Part shown: in pieces, positions 14,501 through 22,979 of the stretch
Layout of the letters: each line of letters starts with the position of its first letter
How positions within the stretch are numbered: position 1 is the stretch's first letter
Assembly (NCBI GenBank): GCA_963931865.1
Contig: OZ007518.1
Span: forward strand, 8,050,361-8,114,360
From: Axinella damicornis
Lineage: Eukaryota; Porifera; Demospongiae; Axinellida; Axinellidae
Direction: 5' to 3'
DNA length: 64,000 nt
Notes under the pieces: model-generated
The model's database searches: none
What the model was told of the DNA's origin: nothing
What the model saw: only the letters and a program-made list of their open reading frames with translations
Translations under genes and position numbers: made by a program

Positions 14501-17500
14501 CGTAGTACATGTATATATGTCAACGATGGCATGGCAACAAAGACGGGCCTCTCACTGCCATGTCACGCACCTTCTGAGCAGCATCTTCGAGATGCTTCTT
14601 CTTGTCCATGTTCTTGAAGGAGTCAATAGTGTTGGTGTTTACGAGGGAACCAGGACAGGGGCATGTATGGGGAGGGTAGGTTTGAACTCTGGAGAATATT
14701 GAAGGGGGGGAGGGGAAGAAAAAGAAGAGAAGGGGGGAGGAAAGGGAGGGGAGAGAGAAAGGAGAGGGGAGGTAGGGAGAGAAAAAGGAGAGAGGAGGAA
14801 GGGAGAGAAGGGAGAGGAGAGAGAAAGGAGAGGGGAGGAAGGGAGAGAGAAAGGAGAGGGGAGGGAGGGAGAGGAGAAGGGAGAGGGGAGGAAGGGAGAG
14901 GATGGAGAAAGCAGAGGGGAGGGAGGGAGGGAGAGAAAAAGAAGAGGAGAGGGAGGGAGGGAGAGGAAGGGAGGAAGGGAGAGAATGGAGGGGAGGAGGG
15001 AGCAGAGGGAGAGAGAAAGGAGCACGACAAGGAGTGAGAGGGAAGGAAGGAAACAGGAAGAAGAGTCGGATGGGGGACAGGAAAGCGGTGAGGGATGCAG
15101 AGTAACTTTAACTCTCCATGTACATGCAAAACACCACACTCCAACTCTTACTCTTCAAACGATGTATACTCCAGTGATAGGTGCATGGGGAGGCCGGGAA
15201 CCGTGTCTGTGAGTGTGTGTGTGTGTGTGGGCGGGTTAATGTGTGGGTGAGTGTGGGTGAGTGGGTGGGATGAGTGTGTGGGAGAGTGTGTTGGCGAGTG
15301 TGTGGGTGAGTGGGTGGGTATGGGTGAGTGGGTGGGTATGGGTGAGTGGGTGGGTGTGGGTGAGTGTGGGTGAGTGTGGGTGAGTGGGTGGGATGAGTGT
15401 GTGGGTGAGTGTGTTGGCGAGTGTGTGGGTGAGTGGGTGGGTATGGGTGAGTGGGTGGGTATGGGTGAGTGGGTGGGTGTGGGTGAGTGGGTGGGTGTGT
15501 GGTGCATAAATGTGTGCATCTGAGGTCAAGCAATGGTGAGGATCTCAAAGCTCCTGCACGCACTGCACCATAGCTTCATTTCCAGGCTCCTCCCCAGCGA
15601 TAAAAGCAAGCAGAGCTGCTAGCATGTTAATACATTTGTAGCCTTGTTTCCAGTATCCTCCCCATCCATTTTGTTTCAGCTGCTGCTCCCTGTGTCCGCA
15701 TGTGGGTCTGGCACTAGACAGCTCCCATGCAGAAGACCCAGCCCTCACATGGCATTTGGGTTAGCGCAGTGCATTACAGATCACACCAATAGAGCGTTTT
15801 CATTGACATCACATGACATCATCGTCCCGTTAAAGTTGTTGCTATAGCAACCAAAATTTTATTTGACAAAAGTTGGATGGTTGTAGAATGCAAATTTAAA
15901 ATATGAGAATAATTGGAAACATCACTAAAAAGTTATGAGCATTAATTAGTATTAATTTTTAGTGCTCTCCATGACAATGTATGGGAAAGTTCTGGTACAC
16001 CAGCACTTTTCACCATACATTTTCTATGGAGAGTACCAAATTTCTGAGGCTTATAACTTTTTAGTAGCAGCACCATTTCCTTTCATACTTGAGGATTGCG
16101 GCTACTTGCAAAATAATTTAGGTTGCCATAGCAACAAAATCAAAACTTGATGACGTCACATGAAAACGCTCTATAAATTGCAGAGCCGACAGCATAGACA
16201 GGGATACTATGCCAAGGTCATAAACAAATATTCACTGATGATTCTGTGGCAGTGATAGTTTTGATTGGAGTAAACTTTACACTGAAAGCACATCTGGGAG
16301 TGTATATACACACTGCTATAAAGCTCACTCCTCATTGTTCAGCTTTGTGCACAGTCTTAGCAATACCTCTGAGTGTGTACAAGAGCTGGCCGAGTGGTTA
16401 AAGCATTCGACTGCTAATCACAAGTTGCAATTTCAAGTCCCACCATGCCATAGGAGATTCTAAGTCTCCCAGGAGTCGACTCAGCTAAAATGAGTAGGTG
16501 TACTTTTGCAGAGCAGCCAAAATCTACGGGCTGGACCACCACCACCTACTGACCCCACAGTACATATTTAGGCCTCTTCATGGTATAATAAAGTTCACAT
16601 TTACGTCGACTTTGCATAACTACATTTCTGCAGTGTGGCGGCCATCATGGTGCACGAGTAGATAGCAGCTGGTAAGGAGAATTCAGGTACTAACTTCTCA
16701 CATACATTATAACATAGCAGAATAGTCTCCTGCCCAGAGTGTATTGAGTGTTTGGGGACGAGAGCAGTAGCAGATCGCAATATCAAACAAGGTTTACAAG
16801 TTCATCAGCCATGAAGCATTACTATAACCACCCCTTGAATCAGGAATGGTAGCTTTTTGATGGCATACCAACTCTCCCTACCAATGCAGGTGTAGCAAAC
16901 CTCCTTTCATCGTGAAAAGAAGGCTGTATTCAGTCTTTTTTCTTTCACATCTTGTAGCATACTAAATATCTGGTCACCATGTACACCAGCACCACAAGTC
17001 TGATCACGTGTACATCCACCAGCGCCACAAGCCTGATCTCTGGTCAACCAGTCAACATGTCGCCACAAGTCTGATCATGTGTACCTCCATGAAACGTCAC
17101 ATGCAAACGCTCTATTGCATGCCAGATGAAAGAGAGCTTTCAAAACATCGATGAAACGTCACATGCAAACACTCTATTGCATGCCAGATGAAAGAGAGCT
17201 TTCAAAACATCGTGAAATAAAACTTTGCTTCAATGTCTTCATGTCAAAGAATTGCAGTGAATATTATAAACATGGAAATCTAAATCTAAGACTCATCACA
17301 CGACTACTAACCTTCAGCGGAATGATATCACATTTCAGTAGCCCTGCCCACTCACTCAAGCTAATTTTTCACTGAATTGAAAACATATCACGTAAATTCC
17401 CCCCACCGATTTGAAAGCGGCAAATGAGGAGATGTCAGTTCACAGAGATCTGCAAGACTGCAATCCGCCGTGCATAAATTATGCATGCAGCTAGCTAAAG

Positions 17501-17683
17501 ATAGATAGGCCGCGGAAACGTACTGTTGGAGTAGTATCCATGAACGTCACGCGCCTCCTCGCTAAGCTTGTATTTCTCCAGCTTCCTTTTGCCCAGCTCG
17601 TGCCAGAACCCCGCCTCAAGCCGGCTCACGAACGGCACAAACTGCAGCAAACTGCCAGCTTCGCCTCCCGTCTGCTCAGCCAT
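187..17683 (-). CDS. ATG7: ATG7, E1-like enzyme of autophagy (19 exons; C-terminal tail not found)
   Basis: ATG7 activates ATG12 and ATG8/LC3 through a thioester and hands them to ATG10 and ATG3. Exons, 5' to 3': 17683-17524, 15206-15152, 14688-14571, 13560-13483, 12686-12573, 12107-12081, 11889-11746, 11300-11213, 8762-8637, 8380-8290, 7965-7821, 7346-7188, 6822-6765, 5992-5797, 5271-5154, 3901-3786, 2790-2712, 2532-2452, 306-187. All have AG/GT borders and phases that join. Seen: N-terminal domain ([16 protein letters not shown]), nucleotide-binding loop [42 protein letters not shown], zinc-type pair [11 protein letters not shown] and DKCTACSD, and catalytic Cys in [11 protein letters not shown]. 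With exons 8 and 9 corrected, 691 codons are visible; human ATG7 is about 703 residues. Exons 8 and 9 each carry a one-base frame break. Exon 6 is a 27-nt microexon and is the least certain. The last residues probably lie beyond position 1. Confidence 0.95.
383..804. mobile_element. Foldback element, TAGCCTC family
   Basis: The left end TAGCCTCATTCCCC and right end AATGAGGCTA are inverted; the inner arms (GGCAGGGGAAGGCCTGGGAG and its complement) extend the stem. Flanked by CATAAAAG on both sides. Confidence 0.8.
1205..1320. mobile_element. Short foldback element, TAGCCTC family
   Basis: About 116 bp, TAGCCTCGTTCCCAGG ... CCTGGAAACGAGGCTA, with an inner GATGGCTTACAGTAT / ATACTGTAAGTGATC hairpin. 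Confidence 0.75.
1390..1860. repeat. Dispersed repeat, copy 1
   Basis: Shares long blocks with 9562-9845 and 9890-10330 (e.g. ATATGAAGCTGGGATTTG, TTTGACCCAAAATCATGAAA, CACAATGGCACAAT). A part (GAAGCTGGGCTTTG and TGGCACATTTTTGGAAACCA) recurs at 52900-53140. Interspersed element without coding potential; the class is unknown. Confidence 0.75.
2797..3690. repeat. Minisatellite, about 58-bp unit, GGAGGGAGGATGGAGG-type
   Basis: About fourteen copies of a purine-only unit (GGAGGGAGGGAGGATGGAGG then AGAAGGGAGGGAGAAAGAGG and AAGGAAGGAGGCAT), with ATGGAGG variants. It lies 7 nt upstream of the ATG7 exon 17 acceptor, pyrimidine on the coding strand. Long open frames through it in several phases are artefacts of the repeat. 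Confidence 0.95.
3922..4090. repeat. (GGGA)n array beside ATG7 exon 16 acceptor
   Basis: Nearly pure GGGA units, starting about 20 nt from the acceptor at 3901. Confidence 0.95.
4225..5110. repeat. Three GGGA arrays separated by two copies of a conserved module
   Basis: GGGA arrays at about 4225-4262, 4470-4705 and 4905-5080 (the last ending in a G run of about 25) are separated by two near-identical modules, 4262-4460 and 4703-4902. The module begins AGATAAYGAGTAATCACTTG and ends at AAAAAGGAGATATG. It sits in the ATG7 intron between exons 15 and 16. The module's first 120 bp recur at 53702-53820. Confidence 0.9.
5540..5790. repeat. AGTAATCT minisatellite with copies of the exon 14 border
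   Basis: About 28-bp units (CTAGTAATCTCTAGTAATCT then GCAGTATT) repeat six times beside the ATG7 exon 14 donor. Degenerate copies of the exon end plus donor (CTGAACCCAT...CATGACCATGTA) occur near 5500 and 5734, so a piece containing the splice site was duplicated. A related GATTACT repeat occurs at 25260-25320 and 27563-27742. Confidence 0.8.
6177..6754. mobile_element. MITE with CCGTATTTCYGC termini, TA target duplication
   Basis: Ends CCGTATTTCCGCAAATAGAC and, inverted, GTCTATTCGCAGAAATACGG, each bounded by TA, with internal GGCGTTTATTCGA repeats in both halves. TA duplication is the mark of Tc1/mariner-like elements. It lies in ATG7 intron 13, a few bases from the exon 13 donor. Confidence 0.75.
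6840..7115. repeat. (GGGA)n array beside ATG7 exon 13 acceptor
   Basis: GGGA units with a few GGGGGG interruptions, starting about 18 nt from the exon 13 acceptor at 6822. Confidence 0.95.
7350..7640. repeat. GTGTGGGTGGAACAGGGAGG minisatellite beside ATG7 exon 12 acceptor
   Basis: Degenerate 30-40-bp units (GGTGTGTGGGTGGAACAGGG plus AGGCTGTGAG) that are C-rich and G-poor on the coding strand, abutting the acceptor at 7346. Confidence 0.8.
7972..8200. repeat. (GGGA)n array beside ATG7 exon 11 acceptor
   Basis: Begins less than 10 nt from the acceptor at 7965. The first 70 nt are degenerate, the rest nearly pure. Confidence 0.95.
8393..8484. repeat. (GT)n microsatellite beside ATG7 exon 10 acceptor
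   Basis: About 45 GT units, i.e. CA on the coding strand, 13 nt from the acceptor at 8380. Confidence 0.95.
8637..8762 (-). other. ATG7: ATG7 exon 9 with apparent 1-base insertion
   Basis: The 5' part reads [11 protein letters not shown] (human SFQSVEVVC) and then runs into TGA. Removing one T from the TTT run (AAA on the plus strand, about 8727-8729) continues as [11 protein letters not shown] and on to VKLPP. The exon phases (2 in, 1 out) fit only the corrected length. An internal AG would also restore the frame by skipping [10 protein letters not shown], mirroring exon 8. Confidence 0.8.
8821..8934. mobile_element. Short foldback element, TAGCCTC family
   Basis: Ends GGCCTCATTCCCTGGCC and GGCCTGGAACGAGGCTA, with an inner TTTTTGATCGCTTACAGTAT hairpin. 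Confidence 0.7.
9170..9559. mobile_element. Foldback element, TAGCCTC family, exact 9-bp duplication
   Basis: TAGCCTCGCTCCCAGGGCCG ... GGCCTGGGAACAAGGCTA flanked on both sides by GTATCTTGG. It inserted inside a copy of the dispersed repeat: TATCTTGGGCTAGG resumes after the element. Confidence 0.85.
9562..10330. repeat. Dispersed repeat, copies 2 and 3 in tandem
   Basis: Two adjacent copies (about 9562-9890 and 9900-10330) of the unit also seen at 1390-1860, in the same orientation. Confidence 0.75.
10790..11210. repeat. Pyrimidine-rich tract in ATG7 intron 8
   Basis: CTCCCTCTCTCCCCC-type degenerate tract on the plus strand. No exon recognised between exons 8 and 9 apart from this tract and AG-rich flanks. 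Confidence 0.7.
11213..11300 (-). other. ATG7: ATG7 exon 8 with apparent 1-base deletion
   Basis: From the acceptor at 11300 (preceded by a CTC-repeat tract) the frame reads [17 protein letters not shown] and then hits TGA. The adjacent frame reads [14 protein letters not shown] up to the GTGAGT donor at 11212. Both halves match one continuous stretch of ATG7 (human TIGVYDP...WPLRNFL), so one base (or four) appears to be missing near 11238-11243. A weaker internal acceptor (CCCAG before 11268) would restore the frame but drop the conserved TVGFCDPS strand. A sequence error, an allele or alternative splicing are all possible. Confidence 0.8.
11308..11340. repeat. (GGA)n beside ATG7 exon 8 acceptor
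   Basis: Eleven GGA units, CTC on the coding strand, 8 nt from the acceptor used for the conserved reading of exon 8. Confidence 0.9.
11460..11714. repeat. Three long poly-C runs within a CT tract
   Basis: C runs of about 20-30 at 11460, 11504 and 11694. On the ATG7 coding strand these are G runs able to form quadruplexes inside intron 7. Confidence 0.9.
12300..12568. repeat. (GACA)n array next to ATG7 exon 5 donor
   Basis: GACAGACAGACA with GATGGAC variants, ending within a few bases of the donor at 12572. Long open frames here are repeat artefacts. Confidence 0.9.
12715..13005. repeat. TGCGCCTAATAAC repeat region
   Basis: Words of the form GCGCCTAATAAC and TACAGTA recur five or more times (12735-12800, 12950-12990) with an inverted relation of the ends. 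A related piece is at 2310-2335 (CGCCTAATAACACACAAC). Probably a decayed MITE. Confidence 0.45.
13061..13464. mobile_element. Foldback element, TAGCCTC family
   Basis: TAACCTCATTCCCAGGCCGT ... AACGGCCTGGGAACGATCGAGGCTA; flanks TGATTCAAT/TGATTCAGT (8 of 9). It ends 18 bp from the ATG7 exon 4 donor. Confidence 0.8.
13825..14334. repeat. Spacerless near-perfect palindrome, about 510 bp
   Basis: Arms of about 255 bp meet at TCGTGAATCACGA (centre about 14083) with only scattered mismatches. The outer ends read AGTCGTTAGGCCAGCGGTCC and its inverse. Nearly matching direct words (TAGTACACTGAAGTATTAG, 13748; TAGTACACTAAGTATTAG, 14345) flank it. It lies in ATG7 intron 3. Confidence 0.9.
14702..15045. 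repeat. GGGAGAGAAAGGAGA-type purine tract beside ATG7 exon 3 acceptor
   Basis: Degenerate 20-25-bp units, purine on plus and pyrimidine on the coding strand, starting 14 nt from the acceptor at 14688. Confidence 0.9.
15212..15505. repeat. GTGGGTGA minisatellite beside ATG7 exon 2 acceptor
   Basis: Two near-identical 130-bp blocks of GTGGGTGAGTGGGTGGGTAT units. CA/CCCA-rich on the coding strand, abutting the acceptor at 15206. Confidence 0.9.
15791..16172. mobile_element. MITE with AGAGCGTTTTCA termini
   Basis: AGAGCGTTTTCATTGACATC ... GATGACGTCACATGAAAACGCTCT, TA on each side of GAGCG/CGCTC, AT-rich inside with a second inverted pair (AAAAAGTTATGAGC / GCTTATAACTTTTT). Mariner-type by its TA duplication. 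Related ends occur at 17093-17210. In ATG7 intron 1. Confidence 0.75.
16389..16590 (+). mobile_element. tRNA-Ser-derived SINE-like element
   Basis: The head GAGCTGGCCGAGTGGTTAAA resembles a class II tRNA A box. CGACTGCTAATC looks like the tRNA-Ser(GCT) anticodon arm, and TTTCAAGTCCC is a decayed B box. An unrelated body follows. Confidence 0.65.
17093..17216. repeat. Tandem duplication, 58-bp unit x2
   Basis: GATGAAACGTCACATGCAAA...TTTCAAAACATC occurs twice with one substitution. The first words echo the right end of the 15791-16172 MITE. Confidence 0.85.
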
Positions 17684-17887
17684 GTTTTGCATGTGCTCCG
17701 TAATCTTTAATATACGTGTATATACGTACATGTGCGCGAAAATTTGCTAATTATGACGTCACTGCAAAGTTTAGTTAAATTTTTGCGTCATCGAATATAA
17801 AACTGCATGTGGTATGCACACGTACACAGTGCATCGCTGAGCAGTCTAGTAACCTATAAGGTAGTTTTGTGTGCCACTGCCAGCGAG
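17684..17887. promoter_or_regulatory. Bidirectional promoter between ATG7 and the 17888 exon
   Basis: Only 204 bp separate the ATG7 start codon (minus) from the first ATG of the plus-strand exon. The interval has a full CRE/ATF palindrome TGACGTCA at 17754-17761, a second GCGTCAT half-site near 17784, and an AT-rich ATATAAAAC stretch near 17795-17803. Shared control of the two genes is inference from the spacing. Confidence 0.5.
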
Positions 17888-17997
17888 ATGATGATGGAAG
17901 TAAGTGGTGCAACCGTTAGCAGGTCGGGAAGCTTCAGAAAGCGCCGTCTGGAAACGAGACCGAGCGATGGCACGGACTTACCTACAAAGCACGAACG
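17888..17997 (+). CDS. First coding exon of a gene divergent from ATG7 (possibly the VGLL4-like gene)
   Basis: The frame opens at ATGATGATG and codes MMMEVSGATVSRSGSFRKRR and onward, rich in basic and polar residues, to ...PTKHER. It ends at a strong CG|GTACGT donor in phase 2. Its place opposite ATG7 and its RKRR/Ser-rich character would suit the N-terminus of the VGLL4-like gene downstream, whose N-termini carry basic patches. It cannot join directly to the 38033 exon, which needs phase 1, so at least one exon in between is unplaced. It may instead belong to a separate gene. Confidence 0.45.
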
Positions 17998-18589
17998 GTA
18001 CGTTGTAAAGTAAACATGCACGTACCACGTACACCCATATGCTGTGTTTTATCACTTGTAACCTTGGCTAGATGGCCAGTTTGTCTCGCAGCTGCCGGCT
18101 AGTAGCCCTGCCTTTTCAGGCAGCGACAATTTGGCGGTAACTCGTGCATTGGGTGTGTGGGGTCTGTTTGTCTGTGTGAGTGTACTTAGCCGACATCAGA
18201 ATGTGAAGTATGCTGCTTGTTGCAGACCCTTGTGTACCTAGCTGCCAATGTGCTATAACGTACCATCAGCACTGTTTAGATATAGATACTATAGTTCCAA
18301 TAGATCTATAAACCAACTCAACAGTTGGTGGTGACGTTCGCCCTGAATGTCCTTGTTTAGCAGCCGGCATCAGACTGTGTAAATGCATTGCACATGATTC
18401 TGATAATAAGATTTTCCGCTACAAGCCCTTTCAGCCAAGGACTGATCTCCCAAGGGAGGACTTCACCTTTGTACCTGCGATACGTTAGCTGTTATCTTGT
18501 GTGTAAGCCAGCAAAGGATGAATTCCTGCAAAGCCAATTTTATGGACACGGCACTGTGTAGCCATGCCAGTTGCATGGAGATCCTGTTG

Positions 18590-18599
18590 CCCCCCCCCC

Positions 18600-18632
<33 letters not shown>
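18590..18632. repeat. Poly-C plus (CT)n tract
   Basis: About 20 C followed by about 11 CT units. Confidence 0.9.
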
Positions 18633-18634
<2 letters not shown>

Positions 18635-18719
18635 GCTGCGATGCAGAAGAGAGACCAAATTGTGCCACACAGGAAATCGTTCTCTCGAACACACCAAATA
18701 TAGTGCCTGTGTTACCATA

Positions 18720-20420
18720 CAGTATGGTCCCAGTCAGAGGAAATCACTTTGTAGCGAACCTAGTGGGCTTCACGCAGTTTGTGGTGCCACAGAGTTCTAT
18801 CTGTGGTTGGGGTGAATGTGCACGCTATGCACCTGTGTAATAATTACCTGCTCACTATATGACGCAGGAACCTGCATGGCTAGCTGCACGCACACTGTGC
18901 ACCCGGCACTAGTAGCATTTGATGCTGAACTAGGCAGTAGCTGTTCAGAGGTATCACTTCTTAACAGAACATTGCAGGCTTCATGCAGCCATTATATAGC
19001 ACCAGGGGTTCTGTCTGTGGTTGGGGTGAATGCACAGTGTACATGTTATCACCTTCTCACTAAATGGCAGGAACCTACAAGATAGTGCTCTACTACATGG
19101 CAAGCTGCACACAGGCTCTATACCAATGTTTTGATGCCGAACTAGGCAGAGCATGCTTATTGGTTCAACAGATTTGTCCCGTTCGGAGGATATCACCTCT
19201 TAGCAGGACATTGCAGGCTTCATGCAGCCAGTCCAGGGATTCTATCTGTGAATGCACAGTGTACACCTATGTTACAGTAACTACCTGCTCACTAAATGGC
19301 AGGAACCTACAAGATAGTGCTCTGCTACGTGGCAAGCTGCACACAGGCACTGTCAATGTTTTGATGCCCAACTAGGTAGAGCAAGAATTGTCTCGTTCGG
19401 AGGGTATCACTTCTTAGCAGGACATTGCAGGATTCCTGCATCCAGGGTGGTCGGGGGTGAATGTACATGCTCACCGCCTGTTTAATTACCTGCTCACCAA
19501 ATGGCAGGAACCTACATGGCAAGCTGCACACGTGTCCTCACACCTGGCACTGTTAGTGTATTGAAGCAGAACTGGACATTGCCTGGTGGGTCGACAGAAA
19601 TGTCGACGGTGCATGACAGTGCATGACTAGCTACGTATAGTGGATTGTCAGAGGAATCACTTTAGCAGAACCTAGCCTGCTTCATGCCTGTGCCATTAGT
19701 TCCAGGGTGGTTGGGTGAATGTGCTGCTCACTGCCTGATTAATTACCTGCTCACCAAATGGCAAGAACCTGTCCATGGTAAGCAGCTGCACAGTCCTCCA
19801 CACCTGGCTCTAGTTAGTGTATTGAAGCAGAACTAGACATTGCCTGGTGGGTCAACAGAAATGTCCACAGTGCATGGCTAGTGGATTGTCCTGTTCAGAG
19901 GAATCACTTTAGCAGAACCTATAGCAGGCTTCAGACATTGGTTCCAGGGTGGTTGAGTGAATGTGCTGCTCACTGCCTGTTTAATTACCTGCTTACCAAA
20001 TGGCCAGAACCTGTCCATGGCAAGCTGCACACGTCCTCCACACCTGGCTCTAGTTAGTATATTGAAGCAGAACTGGACGTTGCCTGGCGGGTCGACAGAA
20101 ATGTCCACAGTGCATGACAGTGCATGGCTAGTGAATTGTCATGTTCTGAGGAATCACTTTAGCAGAACCTAGCAGGCTTCATGCCAGTGACATTAGTTCC
20201 AAGGGTGGTTGGGTGAATGTGTGCTCACTGCCTGTTTAATTACCTGCTCACCAAATGGCGGGAACCTGTCCATGGCAAGCTGCACACGTCCTCCACACCT
20301 GGAGCTAGTTAGTGTATTGATGCCTAGTGCTAGTGAATTGTCCCCTTCAGAGGAAATCACTTGAGCAGAACGTAGCAGGCTTCATGTAACCCTGAACATG
20401 TGATTAGAGTGAACGCTCCT
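18720..20420. repeat. Degenerate satellite, about 240-bp unit, six to seven copies
   Basis: Each unit carries ACCTGCTCACCAAATGGCAG, AACCT..ATGGCAAGCTGCACAC, GAAGCAGAACTGGACATTGC and TTCAGAGGAATCACTTTAGC. Divergence grows towards the left edge. Related pieces recur at 21105-21200 and 21480-21530. Confidence 0.8.
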
Positions 20421-20737
20421 GTGCTGTGGGCCTTCACTACTATGTAATTACCAGGGCATAAACAATGGCGGTATTTCTAACTTTTATAATTATGTGGAAT
20501 GTAACCTTCAACTTAAGAGCTATTTGGTTCATTTCCTGTACCCTGTACGAACTTCGTAGAGAAATTGGATGTTTGTTGAATTGAATTTGCAAGTGAAGGT
20601 TCCCAAAGGTTGCCTACATTACCAGTCAGTGAAACCTCCTACAGGCTATGGTTGTTAAACAGTTCGTCTGCATTACCAGTAACACGTTAGTACATGTACC
20701 CGAGGCTAATTTACCTTTGAATTTGGGAGTGAAAATG

Positions 20738-20807
20738 TAGCTTCGTTCCCCGATTTTTCTCCGCAGCTGCGAGATAAAATCTGGGCGGAGGCCAAGGAAC
20801 AAGGCTA
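20738..20807. mobile_element. Very short foldback element, TAGCCTC family
   Basis: TAGCTTCGTTCCCCG ... CCAAGGAACAAGGCTA, about 70 bp. Confidence 0.55.
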
Positions 20808-21226
20808 GTGAAAATGAACTTCGGAAGTATATAGCAACCTTCGTTGAGCCCTTTCACCTGCAAGAACTTCCAAGCAGTTGAGAGACACTAATGCTTCTCA
20901 ACTGAGCTTATGTTATAATTATATTATGCAGACTTGTATGTGGTCAAAATCTGATAGCTGAGTTGTTTAATCAATGAACTATGAACTATCAAATGTTCAC
21001 TAGAAAATACATTGTACTAGATGCGTAAAGGATTGATTTCCATGTAAATGCTTTACCAGTAAATACGATGTGCCGCTATGCGGGCCAATCCCAGTGAAAG
21101 GGTTAATTACCTGCTCGTTACAAGTTGCAGGAACCTACATGGCGGGAAGTACTCACATGACGGACACCTGTCTTGTGTCTTGATGCAGAACCAGCCGGTG
21201 TGTGTCTACCGTTTTTTTTTTTCAGG

Positions 21227-21392
21227 CTGCTTGCCTGATTCAAACACAGAATGCAAAACTGCAAAGTATCACATGGTGTGAATCCACCAATAGAATCCAA
21301 GATGTCACGTGACAACTTGGATTCTATTGGTGGATTCAAATCTCGTGATACTTTGCAGTTTTGCATTCTGAGTTTGGATCAAGCAAGCAGCC
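21227..21392. repeat. Inverted repeat, arms about 70 bp
   Basis: CTGCTTGCCTGATTCAAACA...CAATAGAATCCAAG is mirrored by CTTGGATTCTATTGGTGG...GAAGCAAGCAG-like sequence. The loop is GATGTCACGTGACAA. Confidence 0.85.
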
Positions 21393-21540
21393 AGGAAACG
21401 CAGTAATTGTTCAAGCACTAGACTGTGGTCCGTAGTGTCCCTGATGAACTGCTGGAGTGTAGCTATAGTTCATGAAAAACTGCCGTGTCTCGATGTGCAG
21501 AACCAGCCAGTGCATGCCTAGTGGTTTAAGAACTAGGCTG

Positions 21541-21654
21541 TAGCCTCGTTCCCAGGCCATTCTCACCATCAGTATTTGATCGCTTGCAGTACGCCAATAC
21601 AGCAGACTGCAAGCGATCAAATACTAGTGGTGGGAATGGCCTGGGAACGAAGCT
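21541..21654. mobile_element. Short foldback element, TAGCCTC family
   Basis: TAGCCTCGTTCCCAGGCCAT ... ATGGCCTGGGAACGAAGC with an inner GTATTTGATCGCTTGCAGT hairpin. Confidence 0.8.
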
Positions 21655-21832
21655 GCTAGACTGCGGACCATAATGTCTCTGCTGGAGTCTAGCTAGTTCA
21701 TGGGGAGATGCCATGTCTACAGGTGGTGCAATGCTGTGGGATGACATAAAGATGCAGCTGGCTTGTGAGACTAAAACATACCTGGGATGGTTTTCCCGGG
21801 TTTCATTTAATGGCTCAGATGACCAAGAATAG

Positions 21833-22229
21833 TAGCCTCATACCCAGGTCTTCTCACCCCAGCGCTTGTTGCTTGCTGCACTGACTTGAGGAAGACCTTG
21901 TAAAACTCGTTTTGTGCAATGATGTATATACATGGATGTTTGATGGTCCAGTTAACATATGTACATTGTACATGTAGAAGTGGCTTTAGACGTCTATGCT
22001 CTCTGAAGCTGAGAAACATCGCCAAGACTACCTAGTGTCGATCTCTCTGTGGTCCATGGTTTTTATCGGTAGTGCACACACCACACTTGCTTGTGGGTTT
22101 TAGGAATGTGCCACTCGCCCTCACGTCAACCCAACATCTAGGCATGTCACTGCACGTGACAAGTTTCCCTGTGTTAGCTACTTCTGCAAGCTACTAGCAC
22201 TGGAGTGAGAAGGCCTTGTTACCAGGCTA
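21833..22229. mobile_element. Foldback element, TAGCCTC family (diverged)
   Basis: TAGCCTCATACCCAGGTCTTCTC ... GAGAAGGCCTTGTTACCAGGCTA with an unrelated interior. Confidence 0.6.
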
Positions 22230-22619
22230 CGAGGATAGCACTATTTATCTATGCAAGCAGCAGAGCAGAGTTGTCTTGATGGGAATTTCAGGTGATTTTA
22301 GAGATGAGGTTAGGTGAAGTCCCTGATGCCGCTTATGTGAATTCTGATTAATATTCTTGCAATTGTGAAGTTGTATGAGATGAAGCCAAACCCATGAGCA
22401 GTAAAATGCTTCTTGTATCTAGACACTGTTAATGTTGGGCTACCATTCAAGTCTACTTCGCAGAACATACTTTTAGGTTTGTATGCAACACGTCTTTCTG
22501 TCCAGGATAACACACTGCATTGTGGCTATTAAATGTAGTTGCCCAGGCCATTCCTAGCCTCATTCCAAGTCCATTCCCTCACCTAGACAGCCTACTTGTG
22601 GGCTGCCTGCTTGCTGTCG

Positions 22620-22970
22620 CATCTGCATGGGTACAGCCTGTTTCTGGCCTGCTAGCTGCTGCAGCTGGGTACAGCCTGTTTCTGACCTGCTAGCTGCTAG
22701 CTGCCGCAGCTGGGTACAGCCTGTTTCTGGCCTGCTATATAGCTGCCGCAGCTGGGTACAGCCTGTTTCTGGCCTGCTATATAGCTGCCGCAGCTGGGTA
22801 CAGCCTGTTTCTGGCCTGCTAGCTGCCGCAGCTGGGTACAGCCTGTTTCTGGCCTGCTAGCTGCCGCAGCTGGGTACAGCCTGTTTCTGACCTGCTAGCT
22901 GCTAGCTGCCGCAGCTGGGTACAGCCTGTTTCTGGCCTGCTAGTTGCCGCAGCTGGGTACAGCCTGTTCT
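22620..22970. repeat. Tandem repeat, about 38-47-bp unit, eight copies
   Basis: GCCGCAGCTGGGTACAGCCT plus GTTTCTGGCCTGCTAGCT; copies nearly identical. Confidence 0.95.
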
Positions 22971-22979
22971 TCTGCATAC

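Noticed and set aside
16389..16460. Functional tRNA-Ser gene
   Set aside because: The B box is decayed, the acceptor stem does not pair and a non-tRNA body follows, so a SINE fits better.
17807..17887. Upstream extension of the 17888 exon from an earlier ATG
   Set aside because: It overlaps the likely core promoter and has no coding character; the ATGATGATG start is preferred.
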